Shown: one piece after another, positions 12,311-26,018 of the stretch | Numbering within the stretch: position 1 is the first letter of the stretch | How the letters are laid out: every line of letters starts with the position of its first letter | NCBI RefSeq assembly: GCF_964340395.1 | Contig: NC_135558.1 | Span: 22,319,564 to 22,383,563 of the forward strand | Origin: Glandiceps talaboti | Lineage: Eukaryota > Hemichordata > Enteropneusta > Spengelidae | Direction of reading: 5' to 3' | Length of the DNA: 64,000 bases | Made by a program: the position numbers and the translations under genes | The notes under the pieces: model-generated | Told to the model about the DNA's origin: nothing | The model's input: only the letters and a program-made list of their open reading frames with translations | Databases searched by the model: none

Positions 12311-13456
12311 TGATGATAACAAGGCGATAAAAGCTGGTTTAGGTTGATATGTAATACAGCAGGTCGACGTCAACATGTGCACTCGCACAAGAAGTAGTAC
12401 CTGACTGACCCATTGGAAATACGCGTTCGTTTTCCTCGCGTTTTTGTTCCTAAAGCTGTTTTGCTCACGCTCACATTATAGTGTACCATCTTATTTCAAT
12501 TCTGGTCAGTTTCACAATAATGAATGTAATTGTTATTGATGCAACAAACTTTAGTTGTTTTAGATTAACTACCATTACCCTTTGCACATGGATCGTGTCG
12601 TGTCCTACGTACTACATCATGTAATACATCATACATGCGGTCATAACCTTAACGTGACGGTGTACACATGTATGCGGCTGAAGTCGCGGTTGTTGGAAAA
12701 AACAGATACTATCACACGTAAATTAACAGTTTTGAGATCTAATATAATGTTTGAGCGACCAATTTCGAAGGTAATGAGAAGGTGTATTTGACGCCGAAAC
12801 ACGTCGTAATGGATGTCGAAGGACATGCCTGTCACGAGCACGACGTACTCGACGTACACGACAGGCGCTGATCATCAGACTCGGCCAAAAAAAAAAGTTG
12901 GGAAGAAAAAAAAAAAAAAGTTGAATTTTTTTTTTTTTTAAATTAAAAAATAAAATAAAAAACTTTAACAAAAAATATATTTTGACTTTCAATTATATAT
13001 AATCCTTAAAATAATTCTGGTTTGACGAAAAATAAAACAATATTCTCAAATAAATGCAAACTTATTTCAATTGAAATAATGTGAACATGGAATAAAAGTA
13101 CATAAACTGTTAAAATTAGTTTGTCAGTACGAAAAATATAAAATACTATAGCAAAAATAAAGAAATACTTTTGGCCTGAACGGCTTCCCATAGTAGGACC
13201 TTCCAGTTCATCGGGAAGTTTAGCCAGTCCGATAATTCTTTCTGGTTTAGTTTACAACACTTTTGATCACGCAGATTTTGTTGTTGTGATGAAAAGAAAT
13301 TAAAAAAAGATCATTTCAACCATTTCGTTGTGTTTTCTTTGTGAAAGGTAACCGAACATGAACGAGTGTTACCACTGTAACGTATGGCTGAGAATGACTC
13401 TCTTCCGGGTAGTTGAGACTGTCGCCGTACGGAAACTAAGATGGCGATTAATACAT
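10702..13456. mobile_element. Large imperfect foldback (inverted-repeat) element
   Basis: The left arm (about 10702-11525) is the reverse complement of the right arm (about 12577-13456), with an interior of about 1.05 kb. Landmarks pair throughout: ATGTATTAATCGCC with its complement at 13443-13456; GCCATACGTTACAGTGGTAA near 10767; GGAAGCCGTTCAGGCC near 10991 with the complement near 13175; and the poly-T/poly-A blocks at about 11240-11295 and 12890-12940. Between about 10800 and 10980 the arms do not match although their lengths are similar, and the right arm carries about 80 extra bases near 12600-12680. No transposase is seen. A foldback/MITE-type element or an inverted pair of repeats would both fit. 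Confidence 0.7.
12266..12312. repeat. (ACA/ACG)n trinucleotide microsatellite
   Basis: ACA units pass into a run of ACG units, then GATGATGAT, inside the loop of the foldback element. Confidence 0.9.
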
Positions 13457-15050
13457 TTCTTCCCTATATATATCTACCACAACTAGAACAAGTTGAATGT
13501 TGTTGACTTTGTAAATTTGTTAGAAAATTGAAATTCAAATTGCCTCAAAATTATTTTAGATCCCTAGTTTATTTCATTCTTCATTAAAATTTTCCAGGGT
13601 TACAGCTGTAAGGGCGGCCCTTTTTATTTTTCTGTTTCTCATCTCCCGACCGACCCTAATTTGCAGCTCCGACATCAGAAAAAAAAAAGTTTTTTTATTT
13701 CCGACCGACCCCTGAGCACAGCAAAATTGTAAGGTTCCCCATGGCGTCTTAGGCCAGTTCTGCCGAGGCCACGACCTTGCGACATTGGCCCCCTAAAATT
13801 ACAAATGAAGCAATAATTTTCCCACCTTGCGTCGCTTTGGCGCATTCATTTTACGGCAGACATCAAAATTATCTAAGTCCACGGCCGGACCAGGCCAGGC
13901 TCTGACTCGACGTGAATCCCACAAGAAGTATACTGACTGCGTAAGGGAAAGTTTTGTTGACATCATATAAGATACAGTGACAACGCGCAGTTCTATTGTT
14001 AACATAAAAAATGCCACAAAAAGATCAACTTTGATAAACTTAATCTACAAATTAAAACATTAGAGGGATTAGATGAAATGTCGAAATGGACGTCTCTCGT
14101 CACATGTTTTGTCTACTGTCACTGTCGTGACCTCTGACCTAATCACTGACGTGTGCGAAACACTGAACTTGCTATCGGAACATCTATCTGCCATGCCACA
14201 GCTCAGAAGCCTTCGTGAACCAAATTTATGGGACAGGTTGTGATTTTCATTTGTTGATGGGTTAAATTAAATGAGTACATGTGTATTTTCATTCCGAAAA
14301 AGCTGTGTTAGGGGATCGTGTTGCATGATGTTGACAGTGCTAGTGACACATGTGAATGTTGGGCACTGAATCAATGCGTAATCACTGGCATGGCCACTAT
14401 AGTTGGCCGATGTATGTGCGCCCGGTCAGACATGTGCAAATCAGAAAAAAATTAATGTAATATTTACAGAGCATCCCAACTTTGACTTTGTTGATAGTTT
14501 TAGTTAAAGATTCAAGTTCTGAGTTTCAAGGACAGCTTGTCAGCTTTCCGTATCATTGCAAGTTTACGGTATGTAACTATGCTGTCATTTGATATAGCAG
14601 GACCAAATCATGATACACAGCCAGTAACGGTTAATTAATAACAAATAAATTATTTTAAAGTTTGTTTGACTATTATTTGTAAGTTTTTCGTTCACATTTG
14701 TTACTTTTTAAAGTCAGGGATTTTTTTTCTTCAAAATGTCATGAATTTGAAGAGGGAATGATAAACACAGCAGTGTACTAACAATTTTAAAAATGAAACA
14801 AGTGGTTACAAGTTTAGGATTTCTCAAAGTTTTTATTCAATCATATGTTCACTGTGACTTATTTTGAAGTTGTTCATTTTGTCCTTGTTTGAAAAAAAGG
14901 AATTATACATTTTAGCACTGCTATTCATTGATATTCAGATTAAAAATTGTGATTAAAAATTATTTAATTATTTAATTATTAATTATTTAATTATTTTTAT
15001 TCAGATTAAAAATTGACTACCTGGCTGTCCAATCTTTCTAAACAATATAT
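13457..15050. other. Non-coding sequence
   Basis: No supported gene. A C-rich segment near 13640-13700 resembles, inverted, a segment near 15990-16060 that shares TGTTTCTCATCTCC. A short ATG-initiated stretch near 14192 runs into GACAG|GTTGTG, but no partner exon is visible. Confidence 0.4.
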
Positions 15051-15052
15051 CA

Positions 15053-15249
<197 letters not shown>

Positions 15250-16439
15250 ACTTAAAATTACATAATCTTAATTGCCTTCTTTTTCTAAGGTGTAATGTGT
15301 AGTACACAATTTTCAAAAAATAGCTTACTGGGAACTTATTATGAATGGAATTTTTTTATGTAGTTAGGTAATGGTCTATACGTAATGGAATATCTCAGAC
15401 CACAGTATCTCTATAGTGGTCTGAGATAATTTATATGAATATTTCATAGACAATAATAATTGACCCCACTCCCTGTCAAATGACACCACTTTTTGGAACC
15501 AAGGGGCATGTGTCCCCACTTGTTGGAAACCTTGGCAGAACACCGCCGTCTAACCCCCCCCCCCTTCTCACCCACAAGTTCACACTGAAGAAAAATGTTT
15601 CATAGAAGTAATGGTTTATATAAATGAAAATTCATCTAGCACACTGATGACAATCACGTAAGTGTTTCAAAAAGTTTCTTACTAAAGTTCAAATTGGATA
15701 ACTTGAAAACATTGTTAGCGATGGCAATGCCACTTTGATTAATAGGACGAATGTATTAGTACTCCTGATAAAATCACACAATAGTTCATGGCTACAGATA
15801 TACACCCATCAGGATGATAAGTATTCATCTTCTTACAAAGTTGTTCTACAGACTTGTCAACCTTGCTAAAATGAAGGCAAGAGACTTGTAACAAGGAATT
15901 CAATAAAGAGAAGAGAAATGAAGTTGTATAGAGACTAACAGGACAGATAGGACAGAGAATAGAACTGAAAAAATACATTTTTTTTTTCTTGCCCCCCTTT
16001 TTTTTTATTTCGCCCGCCCGACCCGCCTGACTATTCCATTGGAGATGAGAAACAAAAAAAAAAAAACCTCACCCTAAGACACTGGAATTACTTATAGCCA
16101 ACCTCAAAATCCTCTTTTTTTTCTTTTTCTTGTGTGCATTTCCCAGTCTTTTTTTTCTGAGATTTTGTGCAATTTTTCATAACAGTAGATTTTTGTTATA
16201 AAATGGTGACTATGGTATAAAAGTACAATACATTACCAACTTCTGTGTAAAATGTGTTTCATAGTGAGACATCATATGAAACCACTAACCACTTTATTGC
16301 ATCGCTAAAACAAAACTGCATAGTGACTCGAAGAGCTGAAGACCTGAACCACTTCTACATGTCACCAAAATAAAAAATTAAATTAAAAAAAAAACAGCGG
16401 AGCTATTCTGACCGATAGGTCGCTTGTTAATTATTTTTT

Positions 16440-17010
16440 GGGGAGGGGGGGGGGCAAGTTTAATACAGACACTCACAATGCTTGACTGCCAATAGTGAGG
16501 AGTTATGAGGGTATGGTGCCATTGTCACTCTCAAACATGAAAACTTATAGTTTAATGTGTTGGTGTTGGTGTTGGTGTAAAAATAACTTGAAGATGACAA
16601 ATGCAGGTGGAGATGCGGGAAGGATGGCGAATGTAGATGAAGACGCAGCAAAGATGACGAATGCAAACAGAGATGCGGTGAAAATGGAGACAGTGGTGGA
16701 AGTGCGAAATTTGTGTCTGTGGATGTTAGGTATGAGAGAAAGTCCATAGCCAGGCAAGTGAAAATAATCCAAACTACCGACCCACTGACCTAACCTAACC
16801 TGAGGACAACCCAAAATGAGAAGAAAGAGAAAAAAGATGAACTGTTTGTGTATATGTAATATGTGGTCATGCGTAGTGATGGCAAAAAAGGACCGAGGCG
16901 TGAGGTAGTTGATGATGATGATGATGAAAATAAGGGTAGTACTTGAAATGTGTAGGTTGGGGAGGGGGTTATAAGAACAACAGTCACTCACTCATTCATT
17001 CATTCATACA
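16440..17010. repeat. Dispersed repeat family Y, copy 1
   Basis: Colinear with 20210-20850. The two share a G-rich start, a CTCGACTG/CTTGACTG block, GGTATGAGAGA, CATAGNCAGNNAAGTG and a final CACTCA...CATACATA block. Weakly similar minus-strand peptides (HDHILHIHKQ versus RDHILHIDIHKQ) show ancient homology of the copies, not a functional gene. Confidence 0.6.
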
Positions 17011-17099
17011 TAGAAAAGTAAAGCATTTTAATTTCGCAAGATTTTGATAATCATTTTCTTTGGCCTTGTAACCATCTTGGGTTTTGTTAAAGTTCCATG

Positions 17100-19235
17100 C
17101 TAATACTGGGTGCTAGTATTCAATTCCCACATGTCTTGCAATAGTGCTATTACAGGGTGCTAGTATTCAATTCCCACATGTCTTGCAATAGTGCTATTTC
17201 ATACTGGGTGCTAGTATTCAATTCCCACATTTCTTGCAATAGTGCTATTACAGGGTGCTAGTATTCAATTCCCACATTTCTTGCAATAGTGCTATTTAAT
17301 ACTGGGTGCTAGTATTCAATTCCCACATTTCTTGCAATAGTGCTATTACAGGGTGCTAGTATTCAATTCCCACATGTCTTGCAATAGTGCTATTTCATAC
17401 TGGGTGCTAGTATTCAATTCCCACATGTCTTGCAATAGCGCTATTTAATAACGGGTGCTAGTATTCAATTCCCACATGTCTTGCAATAGTGCTATTACAG
17501 GGTGCTAGTATTCAATTCCCACATGTCTTGCAATAGTGCTATTTCATACTGGGTGCTAGTATTCAATTCCCACATGTCTTGCAATAGTGCTATATTTCAT
17601 ACTCCGTGCTAGTATTCAATTCCCACATTTCTTGTAATAGTGCTATTTCATACTGAGTGCTAGTATTCAATTCCCACATTTCTTGCAATAGTGCTATTTC
17701 ATACTGAGTGCTAGAATTCAATTCCCACATTTCTTGTAATAGTGCTATTTCATACTGAGTGCTAGTATTCAATTCCCACATTTCTTGCAATAGCGCTATT
17801 TCATACTGAGTGCTAGTATTCAATTCCCACATTTCTTGCAATAGCGCTATTTCATACTGAGTGCTAGTATTCAATTCCCACATGTCTTGCAATAGTGCTA
17901 TTTCATACTCCGTGCTAGAATTCAATGCCCACATTTCTTGCAATAGTGCTATTTCATACTCCGTGCTAGTATTCAATTCCCACATTTCTTGCAATAGGGC
18001 TATTTAATAATGGGTGCTAGTATTCAATTCCCATATTTCTTGCAATAGTGCTATTTCATACTGAGTGCTAGTATTCAATTCCCACATTTCTTGCAATAGG
18101 GCTATTTCATACTGAGTGCTAGTATTCAATTCCCACGTCTTGCAATAGCGCTCTTTAATACCGGGTGCTAGTATTCAATTCCGACATTTCTTGCAATAGC
18201 GCTATTTAATACCGGGTAAGTATTCAATTCCCACATTTCTTGCAATAGGGCTATTTAATAATGGATGCTAGTATTCAATTCCCACACTTCTTGTAATAGC
18301 GCTATTTAATACCGGGTGCTAGTATTCAATGCCGACATTTCTTGCAATAGCGCTATTTAATATCGGGTAAGTATTCAATTCCCACATTTCTTGCAATAGG
18401 GCTATTTAATAATGGATGCTAGTATTCAATTCCGACATTTCTTGCAATAGCGCTATTTAATACCGGGTGCTAGTATTCAATTCCCATATTTCTTGCAATA
18501 GTGCTATTTAATAACGGGTGCTAGTATTCAATTCCGACATTTCTTGCAATAGCGCTATTTAATATCGGGTAAGTATTCAATTCCCACATTTCTTGCAATA
18601 GGGCTATTTAATAATGGATGCTAGTATTCAATTCCGACATTTCTTGCAATAGCGCTATTTAATACCGGGTGCTAGTATTCAATTCCCATATTTCTTGCAA
18701 TAGGGCTATTTAATAATGGATGCTAGTATTCAATTCCGACATTTCTTGCAATAGCGCTATTTAATACCGGGTGCTAGTATTCAATTCCCATATTTCTTGC
18801 AATAGTGCTATTTAATAACGGGTGCTAGTATTCAATTCCGACATTTCTTGCAATAGCGCTATTTAATATCGGGTAAGTATTCAATTCCCACATTTCTTGC
18901 AATAGGGCTATTTAATAATGGATGCTAGTATTCAATTCCGACATTTCTTGCAATAGCGCTATTTAATACCGGGTGCTAGTATTCAATTCCCATATTTCTT
19001 GCAATAGTGCTATTTAATACTGGGTGCTAGTATTCAATTCCGACATTTCTTGCAATAGCGCTATTTAATACTGGGTAAGTATTCAATTCCCACATTTCTT
19101 GTAATAGCGCTATTTAATACCGGGTGCTAGTATTCAATTCCGACATTTCTTGCAATAGGGCTATTTAATAATGGATGCTAGTATTCAATTCCCACATTTC
19201 TTGTAATAGCGCTATTTAAAACCGAGTGCTAGTAT
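17100..19235. repeat. Minisatellite of about 51 bp, roughly 43 copies
   Basis: Tandem units built on GGTGCTAGTATTCAATTCCC, then ACATTTCTTGCAATAG and GCTATTTAATAC. Unit length varies (about 46-51 bp). Variants alternate in blocks (GGGTAAG, GGATGCTAG), which suggests higher-order duplication in the right half. In 17590-17994 the 51-bp period gives a 17-residue repeating frame on the minus strand; this reflects period divisibility rather than a protein. Confidence 0.95.
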
Positions 19236-19739
19236 TATCCATGTCCATATTATTGATAATGGTCTTTCTGAGACCTTGACCTTTGACATCAACATGTATC
19301 TTCAAGGTCAAATAGTCAAACATTAATCATAGTGCATAGTATACAGCAGAGGTGATGCATAGACCGATTTCAACCAAGCCTGGCACAAATGTCAAACTTC
19401 ACATTTTGTGCACAAGCTCAGTCTGGTAGCTTAATACATAGAAACCTAAATTAAATGACTTAATACCCATTTTATTTATAATGAGCTTTGAGACCTTGAC
19501 ATTGTTTTGTTTTGTCACCTTTGTAATGATGAGAAAATATTGGCCATATTTGTCATAAAAAAATCTGAATCTGACTTAGCTAGTAAGTTGAAATATTGAA
19601 GACTGTCTTTGATGAAGACTTATGAAAATTTGTCAGTTGATGAACAACTTTCAGATGAATATTTGAGGCTACATCACTTTTCATCTGTGTTCGTGACATC
19701 ACAGATCAATTGTAGATGAACAGCAAAGATAAGTAAAGA

Positions 19740-20200
19740 ACTTCTAGATGACGCTTACCATTCACAGCTGTTAGGTGTAAATGATGTATACTTGATATTC
19801 TGTAGATGTACCATGTAATAGATATTGCCTTGAAATACACAGCCATGGATACACTAAAGACGACATTACCTTAAATTCACTCAGTCATTAGTAGCATTTT
19901 TAGCATTATGCCAACAATTATTAAGACTGAGAATGTAGTCATACTCGTATGGTAATGCTGGCTATATGGTCCCCTGGATTTGAGAGTTTAATTTGAATGT
20001 TTGTAGTGAAATTGACCAACCCACCCCCCTGATAAAAAGAGGATTAAACATTTGATAGCTCTACTGAACTCTATATGCAGTTGAATTTAGGCCGCATTGG
20101 AAACTGATTACTCTAAAATCCATATTATCTAGTCAATGCTAGGGGTGTCATTGCTGCCAAGCAATTCTTTGTTGCCAATTTGAATCACCATACAAGGACA
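19740..20200. repeat. Dispersed repeat family X, copy 2
   Basis: Shares ordered blocks with 8790-9240, including ATTGCTGCCAAGCAATTC. It ends in a T/G homopolymer tract that leads directly into copy 2 of family Y. Confidence 0.6.
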
Positions 20201-20209
20201 CATATTTTT

Positions 20210-20850
20210 TTTTTTTTGGGGGGGGGAGGGGGTTAACATACATGCACATGCTCGACTGCGTATTATGAAGAGTTATAATGGAATGTGCCATTATAACTCT
20301 AAACCATACAAACATACAGAAAGTTAAAATGAATGGGGGACTTTATTGTATTGTTGTAATGTAACTGTTGAATATGACGCGCAACGATGATGGCAAATAA
20401 AGACGGCGACACGGCAGTAATAGAGATGGCGGCAACACGGCGGAGGTTTGTGAGGTTTATGTGTGTTGGTATGAGAGATTAAGGCCATAGACAGCAAGTG
20501 AAAAATATGTAAAACCTACAAAGGACTAACCAACGAACCATTGCCAACCAACCAAACAACAAAGTAATCAACCATAGAGACCCACCTAGTCAGAGAAAAC
20601 CAAAATCCACAAGAAACCAGACATACGGAAAGGGATAACAAAAAATCGAGGGGTGCTGTTTGTGTATGTCAATATGTAATATATGATCACGTGCAGCGAA
20701 GACAGCGGACTGAAATGCGAGGTAGATGATGGCGCAGATATGACAATTGGTGCCGGAGACGCAAAAATGATAGTGTATTTGATTTACGTATGTTGGAAGG
20801 GGTGAGTTGGGATAGTTAAAAGAGCAATCACTCATGCAGCCATACATACT
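20210..20850. repeat. Dispersed repeat family Y, copy 2
   Basis: Diverged copy of 16440-17010 in the same orientation, starting with a poly-G tract and ending with AATCACTCATGCAGCC followed by CATACATA. Confidence 0.6.
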
Positions 20851-21019
20851 AAAAACAATCAAAAAACTTACTTGGTGCTGATGTCTGAAACTGTTTTTCT
20901 GTTCTTCTAAACTGCTCCAAAAGTTCTAATAATAAAATGACTTAAAAATACATTTCAATATATGAATTACATTTTAATAGATGCACATAAATGCAAAATA
21001 CACATCAGTATCGTAATAA

Positions 21020-21278
21020 TCAAATACATCGATCAGTCTTGGGTCTTCTTATCACCACAGGCTAAAAGAAAGAAATTTAAGAAATAGTATAAGAATTGAA
21101 GTATTCACTCACAATGCAATTATAGTATTTTCTAAATTTATTTTATATTGCAGACATGACAGTCAAATAGAAATAAAGTTTCTAAATCTAACTTTCAATG
21201 TATACACATATTGAATATTAAAAAGAAAGTTTGACTCACATTTTCCATCATTTGTCCATCTTTGTCGAGCCTGGCTTC
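21020..21278 (-). CDS. Possible 3' end of an unrecognised minus-strand gene (two short exons)
   Basis: On the minus strand a 39-nt exon (21278-21240) sits between TTTTCAG and GTGAGT, with frame EARLDKDGQMMEN. A second segment begins at 21061 after CTTTCTTTTAG and reads PVVIRRPKTDRCI to a TGA at 21022-21020, in matching phase 0. An ATTAAA lies about 40 bases further on. The pair looks like the tail of a coding gene, but no upstream exon was recognised in 21.3-23.5 kb and no family is suggested. Exon 1 is also open in a second frame. A further donor-like exon segment at 20876-20929 does not join in frame. Confidence 0.3.
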
Positions 21279-21279
21279 C

Positions 21280-23540
21280 TGAAAATAAACTTGCATGGAA
21301 ATTGTATTAATACAGTTTGGTTAATATATTGTGTTTTATTTAATAAAATAATGAAGAAATACATTCAATATAGATAACATTTACCAAAGTGCTCCCATAT
21401 GGATGATATTAAATTTTCAAGGTTATAATTTGTAGACAATATTTTTTTATGAAATGGGTGAAAGGAAGAAATCAAATCTTCACTAAGGTACACTTGCCCA
21501 GGTTTTGGAAACCACTATAAAGAAAGAACTGTGTGTATAAATTTGCAAATACAGTATAATTAATTGATTTTGTATTGTTCTACTGTTTCTCCCTGAAAAA
21601 TCGACCCCAATGGTTAGAAAAGCCAATGAGAATAAGTCAAGCAAGAACATTTTTATACTATTAAATTGATTATGAAATAAATAATAACTGACTGAAGTTG
21701 CATAAAGTGGGTAGGAATTTGTATGTGTTATCAAAATGTGTATTTTTGTCCTATCTCAGAGAATTAAATTTTTTTTTGCAGGAGTAATAGGGGAGGGGGG
21801 GGGGGCACAACTCCCATAGGTGGGAAAGGTCTGCTGGAAAGCAGTGTTTTTTGTATACTTTTCTGGGCTGGAAAACTTTGGAAAACCCTGCTCAGCTGGA
21901 CTGATAGATTTTGCTTCAGTTGCAGCTTAGAATAAATCTATAAATTTCAAAACATTATTACTATTCTTAAAAGTGAGATTTCATTTTCCAAAAGACAATT
22001 AATTTGGTCAGTTTTTAGCTATTTCATCGTACAAACTGCCGTCTGTATCTATCATAGATCTGTAGAGTATCTATTTTTCACTATAAAGTTGGTATTAGAA
22101 AGTGTCTCCATGTTTGGGTGTGTAGTATGACAACAGTAAGAACTTGATGATCTCAGCAAAGCCTCCTAGTATCATTTCACACAGAGTTGTCCTCTTGATT
22201 TTTAATTTACTTTCTAAATAAATCATTTAATGAAGTCATATGAACATGTATAATGAGAGTAATCCATAATGCCAATACTATTTCAACTTTAAGTGCAATT
22301 AACTATGAAAGGAGAATTAGACATTAATAGTCATTGGGGTGCCTAATTATGTGCTTATTTACTATATATTAGTATTTATCATATATTAGTATTTATTATA
22401 TTAGTACTTATTACTTATTAGTGATTATTTATTATATGTTATTATTATTACCCTAAAGTTATTATTATTATCATTGTTATTAAGATAAAATTTAATAGTA
22501 GGGCCGGCAAAGAAAATTTATCTAAAGTGTGCTTCTTTGAACTAATATTGGCAAAATAAACCACTCATTAATTTTGTTCACATGACCATGTATCCCGGGA
22601 TGAGGTGGGCAACTCTTTGTTAAATGTCATAGGGAGGCTATGTTGAAACCCTCAAAAACCAAACTGTTGTCATACTACACACCCTAAAAATGGTCTGACT
22701 CTTTCTTATACCAACTGTATCACTCAAAATACATATTATACAGGTCTATAATACATGCAGATGGTAGTTCATATGATGTAATACCTAAAAACTGATCAAA
22801 AATAATTATCTTTTTGAGAAATGAAATCTTACTTTTAGCAATTGAAGAATTATTTTGAAAAATATATCAATATTTTGAGCTACAATTAAAATAAAATCAA
22901 CCAGTCTAGATGGGCAGGGTTATCCAAAATCTTCTCGCCTAGAAAAGTATATACCTTATATCATACATGTACCTTATGACATACAGACTTTACAGCAGAT
23001 CTTCCCCGTATAGTCCATGGGAGTAATTTGTAATTGCTAAAGGCCAGGTTTCAAAATAAAGCTAGTTTTATGATTAATTATGCAGTAAATATTGATTTTT
23101 GATGACAAAAATGGCATATTTTCCAAATTGCATGTCACCTTTGTGCCAGTTTTGAAAGAAATCAGATATTGGAAGTCTGAGCCCATTGTAATACTCACTC
23201 ACTTTGGGGGACTAAAAGTGCTTTTGCTGGATGAATTCTATTCCCTTTTCTAAACATTGTGATCTCTGCTTGAGAGAGAAACACAAGTGTGGTAAACCAT
23301 AATATTTTTGTTCAAAATTTCAATTGATAATTATTGAATTGAACTTTTATGATTCAGTTTTAATTTAGCAAAACTAATTGCAACCTACAGGAGCATTTTG
23401 GTTTACACCAGTTATATTTTACAGCTTTTATTTTATTTATTTTTACAGAGCTTAATGAGGGAGACAGTAGTTCTCTTATAAAAACTTTTTTTTTTAAAAC
23501 TCCTCCCATAAAACAAAAACTACTCCAATGGTAAAAAAAT
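21280..23540. other. AT-rich non-coding sequence
   Basis: Apart from a small cluster of ATATTAGTATTTAT-type repeats at about 22360-22440, nothing recognisable is seen. Confidence 0.4.
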
Positions 23541-23559
23541 ACTAATGGTCCTTGCTCAG

Positions 23560-25600
23560 TGCTTGGGGATCATCATGTTATAGACTTTTTGTAATTACAG
23601 ATTTTTAGTTGTAGTCTTTTTAGCCCTAATTTGCATATCACTGATGAAATCATCATATCAAGAATACATCTTAATCTAATTATAGATGACCAACAAGACA
23701 CATTTTTAGATCATTATTTACATATCACTGATTGGATCGTGTTATAGACCTTTTGTAAATATAGACTTTTAGTTTTAGCCTTTATAGCCCTAATTTGCAT
23801 ATCACTGATGAGATCATGGTATCAAGAATACATCTAAATCTAATGATAAATTTCTGACCAAAAAGACACATTTTTAGGCACTAATATGCATATTACTGAT
23901 TGGATCATCTTGTTATAGACTTTTTGTAAATATAGACTTTTAGTTTTAATCTGTTTAGCCCTAATTTGCATATCACTGATGAGATAAACACATCAAGAAT
24001 ACATCTTAATCTAATGATAGATTTGTGACCAAAAAGACACATTTTAGGCACTAATTTGCATATTACTGATTGGATCATTTTGTTATAGACTTTTAGACTT
24101 TTAGTTTGAGGCTTTTTAGCCCTAATTTGCATATCACTGATGAGATCATGGTATCAAGAATACATCTAAATCTAATGATAAATTTTTGACCAAAAAGACA
24201 CATTTTTAGATCATAATTTACATATCACTGATTGGATCGTGTTATAGACCTTTTGTAAATATAGACTTAGTTTTAGTCTTTATAGACCTAATTTGCATAT
24301 CACTGATGAGATAAACACATCAAGAATACATCTTAATCTAATGATAAATTTGTGACCAAAAAGACACATTTTAGGCACTAATTTGCATATTACTGATTGG
24401 ATCATCTTGTTATAGACTTTTAGACTTTTAGTTTGAGGATTTTTAGCCCTAATTTGCATATCACTGATGAGATCATGGTATTAAGAATACATCTTAATCG
24501 AATGATAGATTTTTGACCAAAAAGACACATTATTAGCCCCTAGTTTGCATACTACTGATTGGATCATCTTGTTATAGATTTATTGTAAATATAGACTTTT
24601 AGTTTTAGTCTTTTTAGCCCTAATTTGCATATCACTGATGAGATCATGGTATCAAGAATACATCTAAATCTTATGATAGATTTTTGACCAAAAAGACACA
24701 TTTTTAGACACTCATTTGCATATTACTGATTGGATCATCTTGTTATAGACTTTCTTTTATGTTTAGTCTTTTTAGCCCTAATTTGCATATCACTGATGAG
24801 ATAAACACATCAAGAGTACATCTTAATCAAATGATAGATTTTTGACCAAAAAGACACATTATTAGGCACTCATTTGCTTATTACTGATTGGATCATCTTG
24901 TTAGACTTTTTGTAAATATAGACTTAGTGCTAGTCTTTTTAGCCCTAATTTGCATATCACTTATGAGATAAACACATCAAGAATACATCTTAATCTAATT
25001 ATAGATTTTTGACCAAAAAGACACATTTTTAGGCACTAATTTGCATATTACTGATTGGATCATCTTGTTATAGACTTTTTGTAAATATAGACTTTTAGTT
25101 TTAGTCTTTGTAGCAATAATTTGCATATCACTGATGAGATAAACACATCAAGAGTACATCTTAATCTAATGATAGATTTTTGACCAAAACGACACATTTG
25201 GCACTAATTTGCATATTACTGATTCGATCATCTTGTTATAGACTTTCTTTTCATTTTAGTCTTTTTAGCCCTAATTTGCATATCATTGATGAGATAAACA
25301 CATCAAGAGTACATCTTAATCTAATGATAGATTTATGACAAAAAAGACACATTATTAGGCACTAATTTGCATATTACTGATTGGATCGTCTTGTTATAGA
25401 CTTTTGGTAAATATAGACTTATAGTCACATTTTTAGGCACTAATTTGCATATTACTGATTGGATCATCTTGTTATAGACTTTTTGTAAATATAGACTTTT
25501 AGTTTTAGTCTTTTAGCCCTAATTTGCATACCACTGATGAAATCATGGTATCAAGAATACATCTTAATCTAATGATAGACTTTTGACCAAAAAGATGAGA
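23560..25600. repeat. Dimeric satellite of about 170 bp, about 12 units
   Basis: The block TAGCCCTAATTTGCATATCA recurs every 160-175 bases, at 23621, 23785, 23956, 24117 and so on to 25513. Within each unit a second related half carries CACTAATTTGCATATTACTG, so the unit is a diverged dimer of two half-units of about 85 bp. Both halves carry ATTTGCAT, the consensus octamer of POU-domain factors. The last units are partly deleted near 25380-25430. Confidence 0.9.
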
Positions 25601-26018
25601 TCATAGGCCTTAATTTTGTTTTGAGACACATATATTTGGATCACTATATCATGGGTATAACTGAAGTGGTGACATTATTTTGTATTGTAATTTATGAATG
25701 TTCTGACCATCACAAAACGAAAAATAAATTTGGTACACATTGTTGGTTGTTATGCGGTTATTAGCTATATTTGTAATATTGTAAACAAACTTATCTTTTT
25801 CATCATCTTCAAAGAAGAATGTCTTTACGGAAATCTAGTAACTCTAATCAAATTTTAAATTTGTAACATGAATGAAAAAAATATGCGCTGCAGAGCAAAA
25901 TACACGGGTTTTAATTTTGTATGATTAGCATTTTAATGAAAGAAATATTTCAATTCAACTTTGTATTTCTAGAAAAAAAAATAGCCAACTAGATTTTGCG
26001 AAAATTTTAACCCTAATT

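Noticed and set aside
14176-14240. Possible first coding exon (MPQLRSLREPNLWD before a GT)
   Set aside because: Too short, and no in-phase downstream exon was found within the window.
17590-17994. 134-codon minus-strand ORF with 17-residue repeats (QEMWELNTSTQYEIALL)
   Set aside because: Pure translation of the 51-bp minisatellite. The frame is lost wherever unit length changes, and no start or splice context supports it.
20876-20929. Exon-like minus-strand segment (ELLEQFRRTEKQFQTSAP) with splice-like ends
   Set aside because: It cannot be joined in frame to the neighbouring exon pair at 21.0-21.3 kb, which already ends in a stop, and no other partner was seen.
23560-25600. CRISPR-like array
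   Set aside because: The spacers are themselves repeated, the unit is a dimer of about 170 bp, and the DNA is eukaryotic. It is a satellite.
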